DNA of 28,872 nt, from the NCBI RefSeq assembly GCF_050433385.1, contig NZ_JBNPXI010000037.1, forward strand, positions 1 to 28,872, given 5' to 3'. The notes under the pieces were generated by a model. The model was not told where the DNA came from and did not search any database. It saw only the letters and a program-made list of their open reading frames with translations. Positions 15,906-23,236 of the stretch are shown here, in pieces. Each line of letters opens with the position of its first letter. Positions within the stretch are counted from its first letter, which is position 1. Position numbers and translations under genes: made by a program. The stretch is from Brassicibacter mesophilus. GTDB lineage: Bacteria > Bacillota > Clostridia > Tissierellales > Proteiniboraceae.

Positions 15906-16336
15906 AAAATATGGATAAATATTTTGAAAGCAGGCTGACTGATATAGAAGTCCATAATATCAAAAAACATCTAGATAAATGCAATGTCTGTAGAGTAGAA
16001 TATGAAGATACAAGTTACTTTTTTGATGCTATGGCTAAGCATCAGCCAATATTTCCACCAGTTGATTTTACAGATAAAGTATTAAATAAAATAGCTAATT
16101 ATGAAAAAGTGATAAAATTCAGACAGGCAGCATTAAAAACTTGGGGTATTAGCTTTGTTGCAGCAGGTATGATGTTTATACTATGTAACATTGCTGATTA
16201 TAATCCAATAAATCTTACAAATGGATTGTTTAGAGGAGCACTTGAAATTAATCAAATTGTAACAAATCCACTAACCAAGATGTCACAAAGCTTAAAATAT
16301 TTCACAGACTACCTTGGTGTTCAAAGCGTTAAATAA
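15884..16336 (+). CDS. Membrane-anchored zinc-finger anti-sigma factor
   Basis: A 150-residue protein with an N-terminal anti-sigma domain of the zf-HC2/ZAS type: Cys3, then H29-x3-C33-x2-C36 (HLDKCNVC). One transmembrane helix lies around residues 84-105 (WGISFVAAGMMFILCNIA), followed by a short extracytoplasmic tail of about 45 residues. It should bind and hold the ECF sigma factor encoded just upstream. The 22-base overlap with that gene and the SD TAGGAGTGGG inside it suggest coupled translation, which would keep the pair balanced. Control by regulated proteolysis is the usual mechanism in this family but is not visible from sequence. Confidence 0.88.
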   Translation: MDCKEVIKNMDKYFESRLTDIEVHNIKKHLDKCNVCRVEYEDTSYFFDAMAKHQPIFPPVDFTDKVLNKIANYEKVIKFRQAALKTWGISFVAAGMMFILCNIADYNPINLTNGLFRGALEINQIVTNPLTKMSQSLKYFTDYLGVQSVK

Positions 16337-16356
16337 CATATTAAGGAGGGTAACTA

Positions 16357-17067
16357 ATGAATTGCGTATATCATAATGATTCAGAAGCAAATTTTATTTG
16401 TTCAGAATGTGGCTCGAATATATGTAAAGAATGTGCGGTGAATAATAATGGGAGAATTGTATGTCTTAAATGTGCTAAAAAGAACGAAATACCTATTATT
16501 AAGAATACTGCTAACAATGGCTTTCAACAACATAATAATATCAAAACAGACAATAACAAAATGAATAATGCTAATAGTACTCAGAAAAAATATAGTTCGT
16601 TTTGGGCAACTGTTTTTTCTTTTATTCCAGGTGCAGGGCATATGTATTTAGGTATTATGAACAGGGGACTTCAATTAATGCTTGTATTCTTTGGAGTTAT
16701 TGCAGTCACTAACCTATTTTACTCTGCAGACTTTCTTATGGTATTTACAGTTATAGTTTGGTTTTACAGCTTTTTTGACTGTTATCATATTAGAAAGAAA
16801 ATAGACCAAGGAGAAATTGTTGAAAATGAGCCTGTTTTTAATCTTGATCTTAATAAAATAAACATGAAGCATGTTGGAATAGGGCTTGTTTCTTTAGGAG
16901 GATTAATACTTTTCGATGAAATGCTTAGTCAATTAATGTATATGTCCAATAGAATTTCAGTAAACCCAGAAGTGATTCGGATATTTAGGAATGCGGTATT
17001 TCCAGTTGTTTTAATAGTTATTGGAGCAATAATACTAAGAAAAGCTAAGGAAAATATTAGTGCATAA
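16357..17067 (+). CDS. B-box-type zinc finger membrane protein with TM2-like region
   Basis: A 236-residue protein. Residues 1-40 form a zinc-binding B-box-like module with C3, H6, C15, C18, C23, C26, C36 and C39. A polar, Asn/Gln-rich linker follows to about residue 80. The rest is membrane-embedded: a TM2-like segment with FIPGAGHMYLGIMNRG, further helices to about 145, and two more helices near the C-terminus resembling LiaF-type membrane units. The SD AAGGAGGG is strong. It is the last gene before a terminator and follows the anti-sigma gene by 20 bases, so it probably belongs to the same envelope-stress unit. Its biochemical role is unknown. Confidence 0.75.
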   Translation: MNCVYHNDSEANFICSECGSNICKECAVNNNGRIVCLKCAKKNEIPIIKNTANNGFQQHNNIKTDNNKMNNANSTQKKYSSFWATVFSFIPGAGHMYLGIMNRGLQLMLVFFGVIAVTNLFYSADFLMVFTVIVWFYSFFDCYHIRKKIDQGEIVENEPVFNLDLNKINMKHVGIGLVSLGGLILFDEMLSQLMYMSNRISVNPEVIRIFRNAVFPVVLIVIGAIILRKAKENISA

Positions 17068-17109
17068 AAAGCTAGAGCTCTTTAACGGGCTGCTAGCTTT
17101 ATCTTTTTT
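17068..17109 (+). terminator. Rho-independent terminator closing the ECF sigma operon
   Basis: AAAGCTAG (17068-17075) pairs with CTAGCTTT (17093-17100), with an inner AGCTC/GGGCT helix, followed by a T-rich run (ATCTTTTTT). It lies directly after the stop codon. Confidence 0.85.
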
Positions 17110-17161
17110 AAACTATCAAAGTTTGCTATACTAGATATAGCTAGATTTGAGGAGTGTTTTT

Positions 17162-18211
17162 ATGATAGATAATTCTTTAAAAAACTTTATAATGAACGGG
17201 TGCTATGGTGAGGTAAAAAGGTATAATAGGAATATGCAACTCTATTCTTTTGGAGATGAAGAATATGCCACAGGACAATGGACCTATGTAGTAGAGTTAA
17301 TGATAATAACAGCTAAATCGTTAATTCCATCGATGGATAAGTGTGGTACAATTATTGACTATAATAGATTTAATGAAGAGCTTAAGCTTTGGACATATTA
17401 TAGACATGGAAAGAGTGAGCTGCTTTTAAATGCTGCATGTTCAAAAAATGATGAAAACTATTGGACAAATATAGATGATAGCATCAATAGTAGAATAGTT
17501 CCCATTGTTGCAGCAAATGAATGTTGGGATGTAATAATTGACGAGGTTATTACGAATGTTTTATTTACTTCTGGAAATATAAACACATTATTAGAAAGCA
17601 TAATGCTATCAAAATTATTATATTTGCTGTTTGAAAGTAACAATAGAACTCCAGAAGATATAATATCTCATTTAAAGGAAGAAATTATTAGATTATCACA
17701 AAAACAATTTTTAATTGAGTATCAAGAATTTTTTAGACTTCCAATTGAGAAATATAGTGGAAATTATTCTATTGATTTTGAAAGAAATAGAATTGATATT
17801 ATTAGTCTATTAAATGGCGTAGCAAATAAAGATAAATATTATACTTTGTCTAACTGTCTAGATATTATTAATAGAGCTATAGATATGGATGATAGACAAA
17901 GCTTTTTTATTAATGGAATAAATGGACTGATATTAAATACTGTAGAGAGTAATGAAATAAAAGATAGAGAGTTTATTCAAAGTCTATGTAGTTATTTGAT
18001 AAAGCTTAGAAAAGGGAGAATTGCATCTGAAAGACTTACAAAAAGTAGCTATAATAATGTAGATATATTTAGTTATAGTAAAGGTGATGTATTTGTACAT
18101 CCATTGCTAAATAAATGCATGGTTGTAAATAGAAGAGAAAAAAGTAATATGATAATAAGCTATATTAACAGTAAGTCCGGAATATATAGATTTTTGAAAA
18201 GAAAGAAATAG
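17162..18211 (+). CDS. Uncharacterised protein, possibly a degenerate ADP-ribosylglycohydrolase-like fold
   Basis: A 349-residue soluble protein. ATG 17162 is chosen because GAGGAG lies 6-11 bases upstream; an in-frame TTG at 17147 overlaps that SD. No signal peptide or membrane helix is visible. The helical layout recalls DraG-type ADP-ribosylglycohydrolases. ATGQWTYVVELMIITAKSLIP sits where the family has G.(Y/F)TDDTQM..A.AESL, and SRIVPIVAANECWD....NVLFTSGN sits where it has (A)MRVAPIG..D....A..TH. The metal-binding TDDT and later DTDT aspartates are absent. If the relationship is right, the protein cannot be a normal hydrolase. The C-terminal 60 residues are basic. It is flanked by terminators on both sides, so it is transcribed alone. 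The fold assignment is an inference from weak similarity. Confidence 0.5.
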   Translation: MIDNSLKNFIMNGCYGEVKRYNRNMQLYSFGDEEYATGQWTYVVELMIITAKSLIPSMDKCGTIIDYNRFNEELKLWTYYRHGKSELLLNAACSKNDENYWTNIDDSINSRIVPIVAANECWDVIIDEVITNVLFTSGNINTLLESIMLSKLLYLLFESNNRTPEDIISHLKEEIIRLSQKQFLIEYQEFFRLPIEKYSGNYSIDFERNRIDIISLLNGVANKDKYYTLSNCLDIINRAIDMDDRQSFFINGINGLILNTVESNEIKDREFIQSLCSYLIKLRKGRIASERLTKSSYNNVDIFSYSKGDVFVHPLLNKCMVVNRREKSNMIISYINSKSGIYRFLKRKK

Positions 18212-18233
18212 TGTTGTTGTGCAAAAATAAATA

Positions 18234-18255
18234 AGCGACCGACTAATCGGTCGCT
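18234..18255. terminator. Bidirectional terminator between convergent genes
   Basis: A perfect 9-bp stem pairs AGCGACCGA (18234-18242) with TCGGTCGCT (18247-18255) around CTAA. It lies between the rightward gene ending at 18211 and the leftward gene ending at 18262. On the minus strand it is followed by TTATTTATTTTT, on the plus strand by GTTTAAT, so termination is likely stronger leftward. Confidence 0.8.
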
Positions 18256-18261
18256 GTTTAA

Positions 18262-18459
18262 TCATTCTTTACTAAGATAATTAATAAATTCATCTTCAGT
18301 GCTATCTGCAAGCTCACTTAATTCTCTAATAATGTTGTTTTTCAGATTAATAAATGTGTTTATATTTGTGTTCTTACCCGTATATTCTAGGGCTTCTAAA
18401 ATCATTAGCATGTCTTGTTTTGAAATCTCTGCAATTGATATTTTTTCAAACTCTTGCAT
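18262..18459 (-). CDS. Small acidic protein of unknown function
   Basis: A 65-residue acidic, apparently all-helical soluble protein with segments ISKQDMLMILEALEYTGKNT and IIRELSELADSTEDEF. On its strand AAGGAG lies about 11 bases before the ATG, a slightly long spacing. A stable terminator follows it and another gene lies upstream in the same direction after its own terminator, so it is probably monocistronic. I do not recognise a family. An overlapping rightward frame has no SD and is a shadow. Confidence 0.65.
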   Translation of the reverse strand: MQEFEKISIAEISKQDMLMILEALEYTGKNTNINTFINLKNNIIRELSELADSTEDEFINYLSKE

Positions 18460-18573
18460 ATTTACATATCTCCTTCCTCTAGCACAGTTGTTTTAATACT
18501 AATTCTATATAAAAACATAAATACCTTCATATATTTTCAAAAAACTATAAAATTCAACAAAATGTAATCATTG

Positions 18574-18603
18574 AATAAAAAAGACCTATATAACTATAGG
18601 TCT
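18574..18603 (-). terminator. Leftward terminator after the 18594-19088 gene
   Basis: A perfect 9-bp stem pairs AGACCTATA and TATAGGTCT (plus-strand 18582-18590 and 18595-18603) with a 4-base loop. It is followed on the minus strand by TTTTTATT. The stop codon of the gene lies inside the stem. Confidence 0.85.
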
Positions 18604-19088
18604 TCTAAATTATTAGGGTCTTTGTAGTGGTAAACTCTTTCACTACGGTTCTTTACGTCTTTTAGTAATTCTTTTACCTCAGAAATTTTCTGTTTGATAT
18701 TATTAACATCATGCTTAGATATATTGTAATAGAGGAATAAATCCTCAAATGATTTAACTGTTTTAGAAATGTTTTTATCGATGTCTATAAAATCGTCAAA
18801 ATTGTTACTAAGCTTTGCATTTTTAAACTGATCAATATCTACTTTAATTAAGTCTACAACCATTTCTTCAGTTTCCAAGTTGCCAGCAGAAACCATATAA
18901 GGTTTAATTCGATCTAAATAATATGTATTGTCTTGGTTTATATGATACATGTACTCAATTTTTAAATCACCACATTCATATACTACATAGAACATAACTC
19001 CTTGAATAGATACGACCTTACAATCGAGTTCTTCAAGCTTGCTTATATTCATCTGATGTCTAATCTGTCTCATAGTCATATATGACAT
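18594..19088 (-). CDS. Uncharacterised soluble protein
   Basis: A 164-residue protein from the ATG at 19088; GGGGG six to eight bases upstream is a modest SD. An ATG seven codons further upstream has none. The first 75 residues look like mixed beta structure (CKVVSIQGVMFYVVYECGD, then IEYMYHINQDNTYYLDRIKPY). Residues 80-160 are helical and charged and end in a coiled-coil-like stretch (VNNIKQKISEVKELLKDVK). No signal peptide, membrane helix or known motif is visible. It is divergently oriented from the amidase gene across a 172-base gap with AT-rich promoter-like sequence on both strands. I cannot assign a function. Confidence 0.7.
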   Translation of the reverse strand: MSYMTMRQIRHQMNISKLEELDCKVVSIQGVMFYVVYECGDLKIEYMYHINQDNTYYLDRIKPYMVSAGNLETEEMVVDLIKVDIDQFKNAKLSNNFDDFIDIDKNISKTVKSFEDLFLYYNISKHDVNNIKQKISEVKELLKDVKNRSERVYHYKDPNNLEDL

Positions 19089-19260
19089 TAACAAACCCCC
19101 ATTTACCATTTATTCTTACATTATAACATAATTTACTAAAGTATTATATTTTTTTTATTTCCTTAGTGATTATAAATTATTAGAGCTACTAATTATGAGT
19201 TTTTAGAGAAGTAACTTAAAACTATAATAAAAAATATAATGTAATAAAGGAGGTGGTGAT

Positions 19261-19785
19261 ATGAATAAAAATTTTAAAAAATTGAAGACTGGTATATATC
19301 CTTATAACAGAGAATCTGCTTATATCTATGCAAAGAGATGGGCTCTTGATAGAAATTCTAAATACTATGATTTTGAGAACATAGGAGGTGACTGTACTAA
19401 CTTTGCATCACAGGTAATACATGCAGGGGGATGCCCAATGAATGATGCTAAGTGGACAGGGTGGTATTACTATAACTTGAAAAATAGAGCACCAGCATGG
19501 ACCAGTGTAGAACATTTGTTTCAGTACCTAACTACTAATAATGGAAGAGGTCCTATATCAGTAGTATCAAATATAAATGAGATCGAAATAGGAGACATCA
19601 TCCAGCTAAATTTTGGATTTGACGAGAAGTTTGATCACTCTCCAGTCGTAGTTAGAATTAAAGAGCCTAGAAAGCCAGAAAACATATTTATAGCGGCACA
19701 TACCTATGATAGATTTGATTATCCCTTATCAAACTACAATTATGTAGATATAAGATTTATTCATATTTTAGGATATAAATTTTAA
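19261..19785 (+). CDS. Cytoplasmic amidase-domain protein (Amidase_6 type)
   Basis: A 174-residue protein covering one putative amidase domain of the Amidase_6 (PF12671) type. It has YNRESAYIYAKRWALDRN, then the nucleophile segment IGGDCTNFASQ with Cys45, then WTGWYYY and APAW. The His segment FDHSPVVV has H126, and a further AHTYDR has H147 and D150. This cysteine-histidine layout is that of papain-like/NlpC-type amidohydrolases. Related domains in clostridia are usually carried by secreted proteins, but here no signal peptide or linker precedes the domain, so a cytoplasmic or forespore/spore role is possible. The SD AAAGGAGGTGGTG is very strong. It is flanked by its own terminator and so is a single-gene unit. 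Confidence 0.85.
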   Translation: MNKNFKKLKTGIYPYNRESAYIYAKRWALDRNSKYYDFENIGGDCTNFASQVIHAGGCPMNDAKWTGWYYYNLKNRAPAWTSVEHLFQYLTTNNGRGPISVVSNINEIEIGDIIQLNFGFDEKFDHSPVVVRIKEPRKPENIFIAAHTYDRFDYPLSNYNYVDIRFIHILGYKF

Positions 19786-19810
19786 AATGCCATTTTAAGG
19801 GCATTTTTTT
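19784..19810 (+). terminator. Terminator overlapping the amidase gene stop
   Basis: AAAATGCC (19784-19791) pairs with GGCATTTT (19800-19807) around an 8-base loop, with T continuing to 19810. The stop TAA (19783-19785) enters the stem. Confidence 0.82.
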
Positions 19811-19847
19811 GATATAATAGATTATATGTAGTGTTGGGGGTGGAATC

Positions 19848-20579
19848 TTGATTAAAATTAATGACCTTAATTGTATCAATGCTTTAATTGAAAAAGATAA
19901 TATTGCAACGCTGAATATTAAAGGTAGAATAAAGTATATGGACAATTGTGTCATATTTGCTGATAATTCAAAATGTCCAAATTCAATAATTGTTAATTCA
20001 GGGCATTGGAGTACACCATTCGCTTCTGATGATGACGTTATGTTTGATATGCTTAAGAAAATGAATTTTAAGGAGGCTGGTTTTTCTGGTGTTTTAATAA
20101 AATACTATGATATGATTAAGGAAATATATAATATAAAATGGGAAGATCGATGTTTTCTTTATTATATGTGCCCAGAAAATTTGAACGTTTCAAAAATTAA
20201 GCATAAAGTGAGTAATCTTCAATTAGATGATGCAGTACATGTTAATGAGAACTATACATATAAAGGAAAAAACTCACTTGAAGTAATTAAAAGATGTATA
20301 AGTGAAAGAGCATCATCAGCTGTATTTAGTATTGATGGTGACCCAATATCATGGGTACTGATTAAGGATGATGGTTCAATGGGAATAATGTATACTAAAG
20401 AAAAAAATAGAGGAAATGGATTAGCTTCTTCTGTTAGTATTAATTTAGCAAAAAGGATAATAGATGCTGGAGATATACCATTTATTCATATTAACATTAA
20501 TAATAAGGCATCCATTGCTTTAGCTGAGTCCATAGGTTTTAAAAAATATGGAGAAGTTATGTGGTTTGGAGTAAAATAA
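19848..20579 (+). CDS. GNAT family N-acetyltransferase
   Basis: A 243-residue acetyltransferase that starts at TTG 19848 behind GGGGGTGG. The C-terminal half is a GNAT/FR47-like domain. The sheet strand ISWVLIKDDGSMGIMYT is followed by the acetyl-CoA pyrophosphate loop NRGNGLAS, helix INLAKRIIDAG, strand IPFIHININNKASIALAESIGF and a final KYGEVMWFG. The N-terminal half (to about residue 120) is a divergent GNAT-like repeat or substrate-binding domain, as in the glycine N-acyltransferase-like group of GNAT proteins. It transfers an acetyl group from acetyl-CoA to an unknown acceptor. There is no linked gene that names the substrate. Confidence 0.8.
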   Translation: MIKINDLNCINALIEKDNIATLNIKGRIKYMDNCVIFADNSKCPNSIIVNSGHWSTPFASDDDVMFDMLKKMNFKEAGFSGVLIKYYDMIKEIYNIKWEDRCFLYYMCPENLNVSKIKHKVSNLQLDDAVHVNENYTYKGKNSLEVIKRCISERASSAVFSIDGDPISWVLIKDDGSMGIMYTKEKNRGNGLASSVSINLAKRIIDAGDIPFIHININNKASIALAESIGFKKYGEVMWFGVK

Positions 20580-20640
20580 TATTATGTTGGTTATAATGCA
20601 GAATATTACTAAAGAATAACGGTTTTGAAAGAGGGATAAA

Positions 20641-22440
20641 ATGAAAATATTAATAACTACTTTAAATTCAAAGTATATACATACTTCATTATCTATTAGA
20701 TATTTAAAAAGCTATTGTGAGAATGATTTTCCTAATATTGAAATAGATGAATACACTATCAATCAAAATAATGAATACATATCAAGTGAGATATTCAGAA
20801 AGAGTCCCGATGTAGTTGCTTTTGCTTGCTACATTTGGAATATTGAGAGTACATTAGATATTGCACAGAGGTTAAAAATTGTTAATCCTAATATCAGAAT
20901 TATTTTAGGTGGCCCAGAGGTATCTTTTGACGGAAAGAGTATAGTTGAAAAAAATCCTTTTATTGATTTTATTATATTTGGAGAAGGTGAAGAAACATTT
21001 AAAGTATTATTAACTCAGTTAAGTCAGAATGGAAATGATTTTTCTGATATAGAAGGACTCATTTATAGACAGGGCAATGAAATCTACCAGAATGCTCCTC
21101 GTCCGTTAATAGAAAATTTAGATACAATCCCTTCACCATTTATCAAAGGCGCTAAAGACTTTGAGAATAGGATAGTGTATTTTGAAAGCTCTAGAGGATG
21201 TCCTTTCAACTGTCGATTTTGCCTTTCATCTACTATCAAAGGTGTTAGATATTTCTCTATTGAAAGAGTAAAGCAAGATTTGAAGAGACTAATAGATGCT
21301 AAAGTGAAACAGGTTAAATTTGTTGATAGAACTTTTAACGCTAAGAAAGAATATGCGTTAGAAATTATGCAGTTTATTGTAGAACAAAATGTAACCGATA
21401 TTAATTTTCATTTTGAGGTAACAGCACATTTACTAGATGATGATATACTAAGCTTTTTAGAACACATTCCTAAAGGATTATTCCAATTTGAAATAGGTGT
21501 TCAATCTACTAATCCAGCTACTTTAGAAATAATAGATAGAAATACTGATTTTGAAAAACTAAAGAAAGTAACTAGTAAAATAAAAAGCTATAATAATATA
21601 CACCAACATTTAGACTTGATAGCAGGTCTTCCTCATGAGAATTACAATACATTTAGAAAATCATTTAATGATGTTTATAGCCTTAGGGCAGATAAGCTTC
21701 AGCTTGGATTTTTAAAACTTCTTAAAGGGTCGGGACTAAGGCAGGATGTAGAGAAATATGGATTCAAATTTTTGGATAAGCCTCCATATGAAGTATTGGA
21801 AAACAACTATATAACCTATAACCAACTTTTAAAATTAAAAGGTATTGAAGACTTAGTCGAGAAGTATGGAAACGAATTTTATTTTGAAAATAGTATTAAT
21901 TTTATTATTTATAACTATTACGACACTCCATTTGACTTTTATAGTGAGTTTTCTGAATACTGGCAAGAAAAAGGGCATCAGAGGGTGTCACATAGCAGAA
22001 CAGAGCTATATAGGATTTTATTTGATTTTTACTTATCAGGTATAGAAAATAACTTAGAAATATTCAAAGAGGTTCTACGGTTTGATTTTATCTACAACAA
22101 TAAATCACCAAATGTTCCTAAATATATCAAAAATGATAATAGTGATTACCTGAAAAAACAAAAACATGATTTTCTTAAGAATGAAGATAATGTATCTAAA
22201 TATATCCCAAAACATGCCAATCTACCAGCTAAGAAAATTATTAATGATGTTTATTTTGAAGAATTTAATTTGAATATTCTTGATTTCATTAAATACAAAT
22301 ATGATTTAAATAATATAAAGTACTCTAAGTCCATTATATTATTTGTATATGATTTTAAAAATGTGTTTAATAGATGTCAATGCTTTAATGTTACCGATGA
22401 ATTCAAAAAAATAGGGAGTGATTGTTGTGAATCTAATTAA
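20641..22440 (+). CDS. B12-binding domain radical SAM protein (DUF4080 type)
   Basis: A 599-residue cytoplasmic radical SAM enzyme. Residues 1-150 form a cobalamin-binding-like domain (KILITTLNSKYIHTSLSIRYL; IILGGPEVSF; FIIFGEGEETF). The radical SAM core begins at ESSRGCPFNCRFCLSS, with the [4Fe-4S] cysteines C187, C191 and C194, and runs to about 420 (FEIGVQS and LDLIAGLPHE). The C-terminal 170 residues match the DUF4080 extension found on this clostridial group. B12-dependent radical SAM proteins often methylate unactivated carbons, but no substrate is assigned for this family. The canonical DxHxxG B12 motif is not evident, so B12 may not bind. The next gene starts inside this one. Confidence 0.85.
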   Translation: MKILITTLNSKYIHTSLSIRYLKSYCENDFPNIEIDEYTINQNNEYISSEIFRKSPDVVAFACYIWNIESTLDIAQRLKIVNPNIRIILGGPEVSFDGKSIVEKNPFIDFIIFGEGEETFKVLLTQLSQNGNDFSDIEGLIYRQGNEIYQNAPRPLIENLDTIPSPFIKGAKDFENRIVYFESSRGCPFNCRFCLSSTIKGVRYFSIERVKQDLKRLIDAKVKQVKFVDRTFNAKKEYALEIMQFIVEQNVTDINFHFEVTAHLLDDDILSFLEHIPKGLFQFEIGVQSTNPATLEIIDRNTDFEKLKKVTSKIKSYNNIHQHLDLIAGLPHENYNTFRKSFNDVYSLRADKLQLGFLKLLKGSGLRQDVEKYGFKFLDKPPYEVLENNYITYNQLLKLKGIEDLVEKYGNEFYFENSINFIIYNYYDTPFDFYSEFSEYWQEKGHQRVSHSRTELYRILFDFYLSGIENNLEIFKEVLRFDFIYNNKSPNVPKYIKNDNSDYLKKQKHDFLKNEDNVSKYIPKHANLPAKKIINDVYFEEFNLNILDFIKYKYDLNNIKYSKSIILFVYDFKNVFNRCQCFNVTDEFKKIGSDCCESN

Positions 22441-23200
22441 TGATATAATATTTGTCAATAAAAGTACTTTGAAGAAAACAGGCAAACTATTTTTTAATAA
22501 CTGGCAAATAATATTTACAGGTTTTGCTTATTCAGTTATTAACATAATATTATTTTCGATAATTGGAGTCTTTTTTAGAATACCTGTAATTGGTTTTTTT
22601 GCTGGTATAATTACTTTTATTGTTACAAGCGCTATGATTTCAAATTATTTTCATCTTTTATATAATATAATTAAGCATGGTAAATTTAACTTACAGGATT
22701 TTAAAGATGGTTTCAAGGCTTACTTATGGAAGGTATATGGAGTACTATTTATAGGATGGTTAGCTGGCTTTTTATTTGATATGGTGTTAGCACCTATTTT
22801 ATATAACACAGTTGTATCTCCTGGTACATTAAACTTCATAATCAGTTTCCTAATATTGATTCTTCTTAATGCATTACCAGAAACTATATATCAAAAATTT
22901 TATTCTCCTTGGGAGTCAATTGTGTATGCATTTAACTATGTTAAGGAGAATTGGATTGAATGGTTTATACCAAATGCTATTTTAATTGGTATCCTTTATT
23001 TGACAACTGGTAGAGTAATAAATGATTTATTTGCAATTAACTTTAGCTTTGGATTTAGTTTATCGTTGAAAAGCATATTGTTGTATATTATTGGACAAAT
23101 TCTTTTTTCATTTATTATGATTTATAGAGGTGTATTATTTGAAGTATTAAGTACTAGTACTAGAAGAAAAAGAATGTTTATGAGAGATTTGTATAAATAA
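22427..23200 (+). CDS. Integral membrane protein of unknown function
   Basis: A 257-residue protein. GTG 22427 is preferred because GGGAG at 22414-22418 is eight bases upstream; an in-frame GTG at 22418 overlaps that SD. It overlaps the radical SAM gene by 14 bases, so translation is probably coupled. Hydrophobic segments lie at about 27-50, 55-75, 100-125, 135-155, 180-200 and 215-235, suggesting about five or six transmembrane helices. The repeated F-x-x-NW pattern (LFFNNWQIIF; VKENWIEWF) is seen in glycerophosphoryl-diester/DUF-type clostridial membrane proteins, but I would not name a family on that. Confidence 0.65.
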   Translation: MNLINDIIFVNKSTLKKTGKLFFNNWQIIFTGFAYSVINIILFSIIGVFFRIPVIGFFAGIITFIVTSAMISNYFHLLYNIIKHGKFNLQDFKDGFKAYLWKVYGVLFIGWLAGFLFDMVLAPILYNTVVSPGTLNFIISFLILILLNALPETIYQKFYSPWESIVYAFNYVKENWIEWFIPNAILIGILYLTTGRVINDLFAINFSFGFSLSLKSILLYIIGQILFSFIMIYRGVLFEVLSTSTRRKRMFMRDLYK

Positions 23201-23236
23201 TTATGATAAAATACTTAAGAAGATAGGTGGGTTACG

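Noticed and set aside
18299..18496. 65-codon rightward frame opposite the small leftward gene
   Set aside because: No SD, and its composition is an antisense shadow; the leftward frame has an SD and a terminator.
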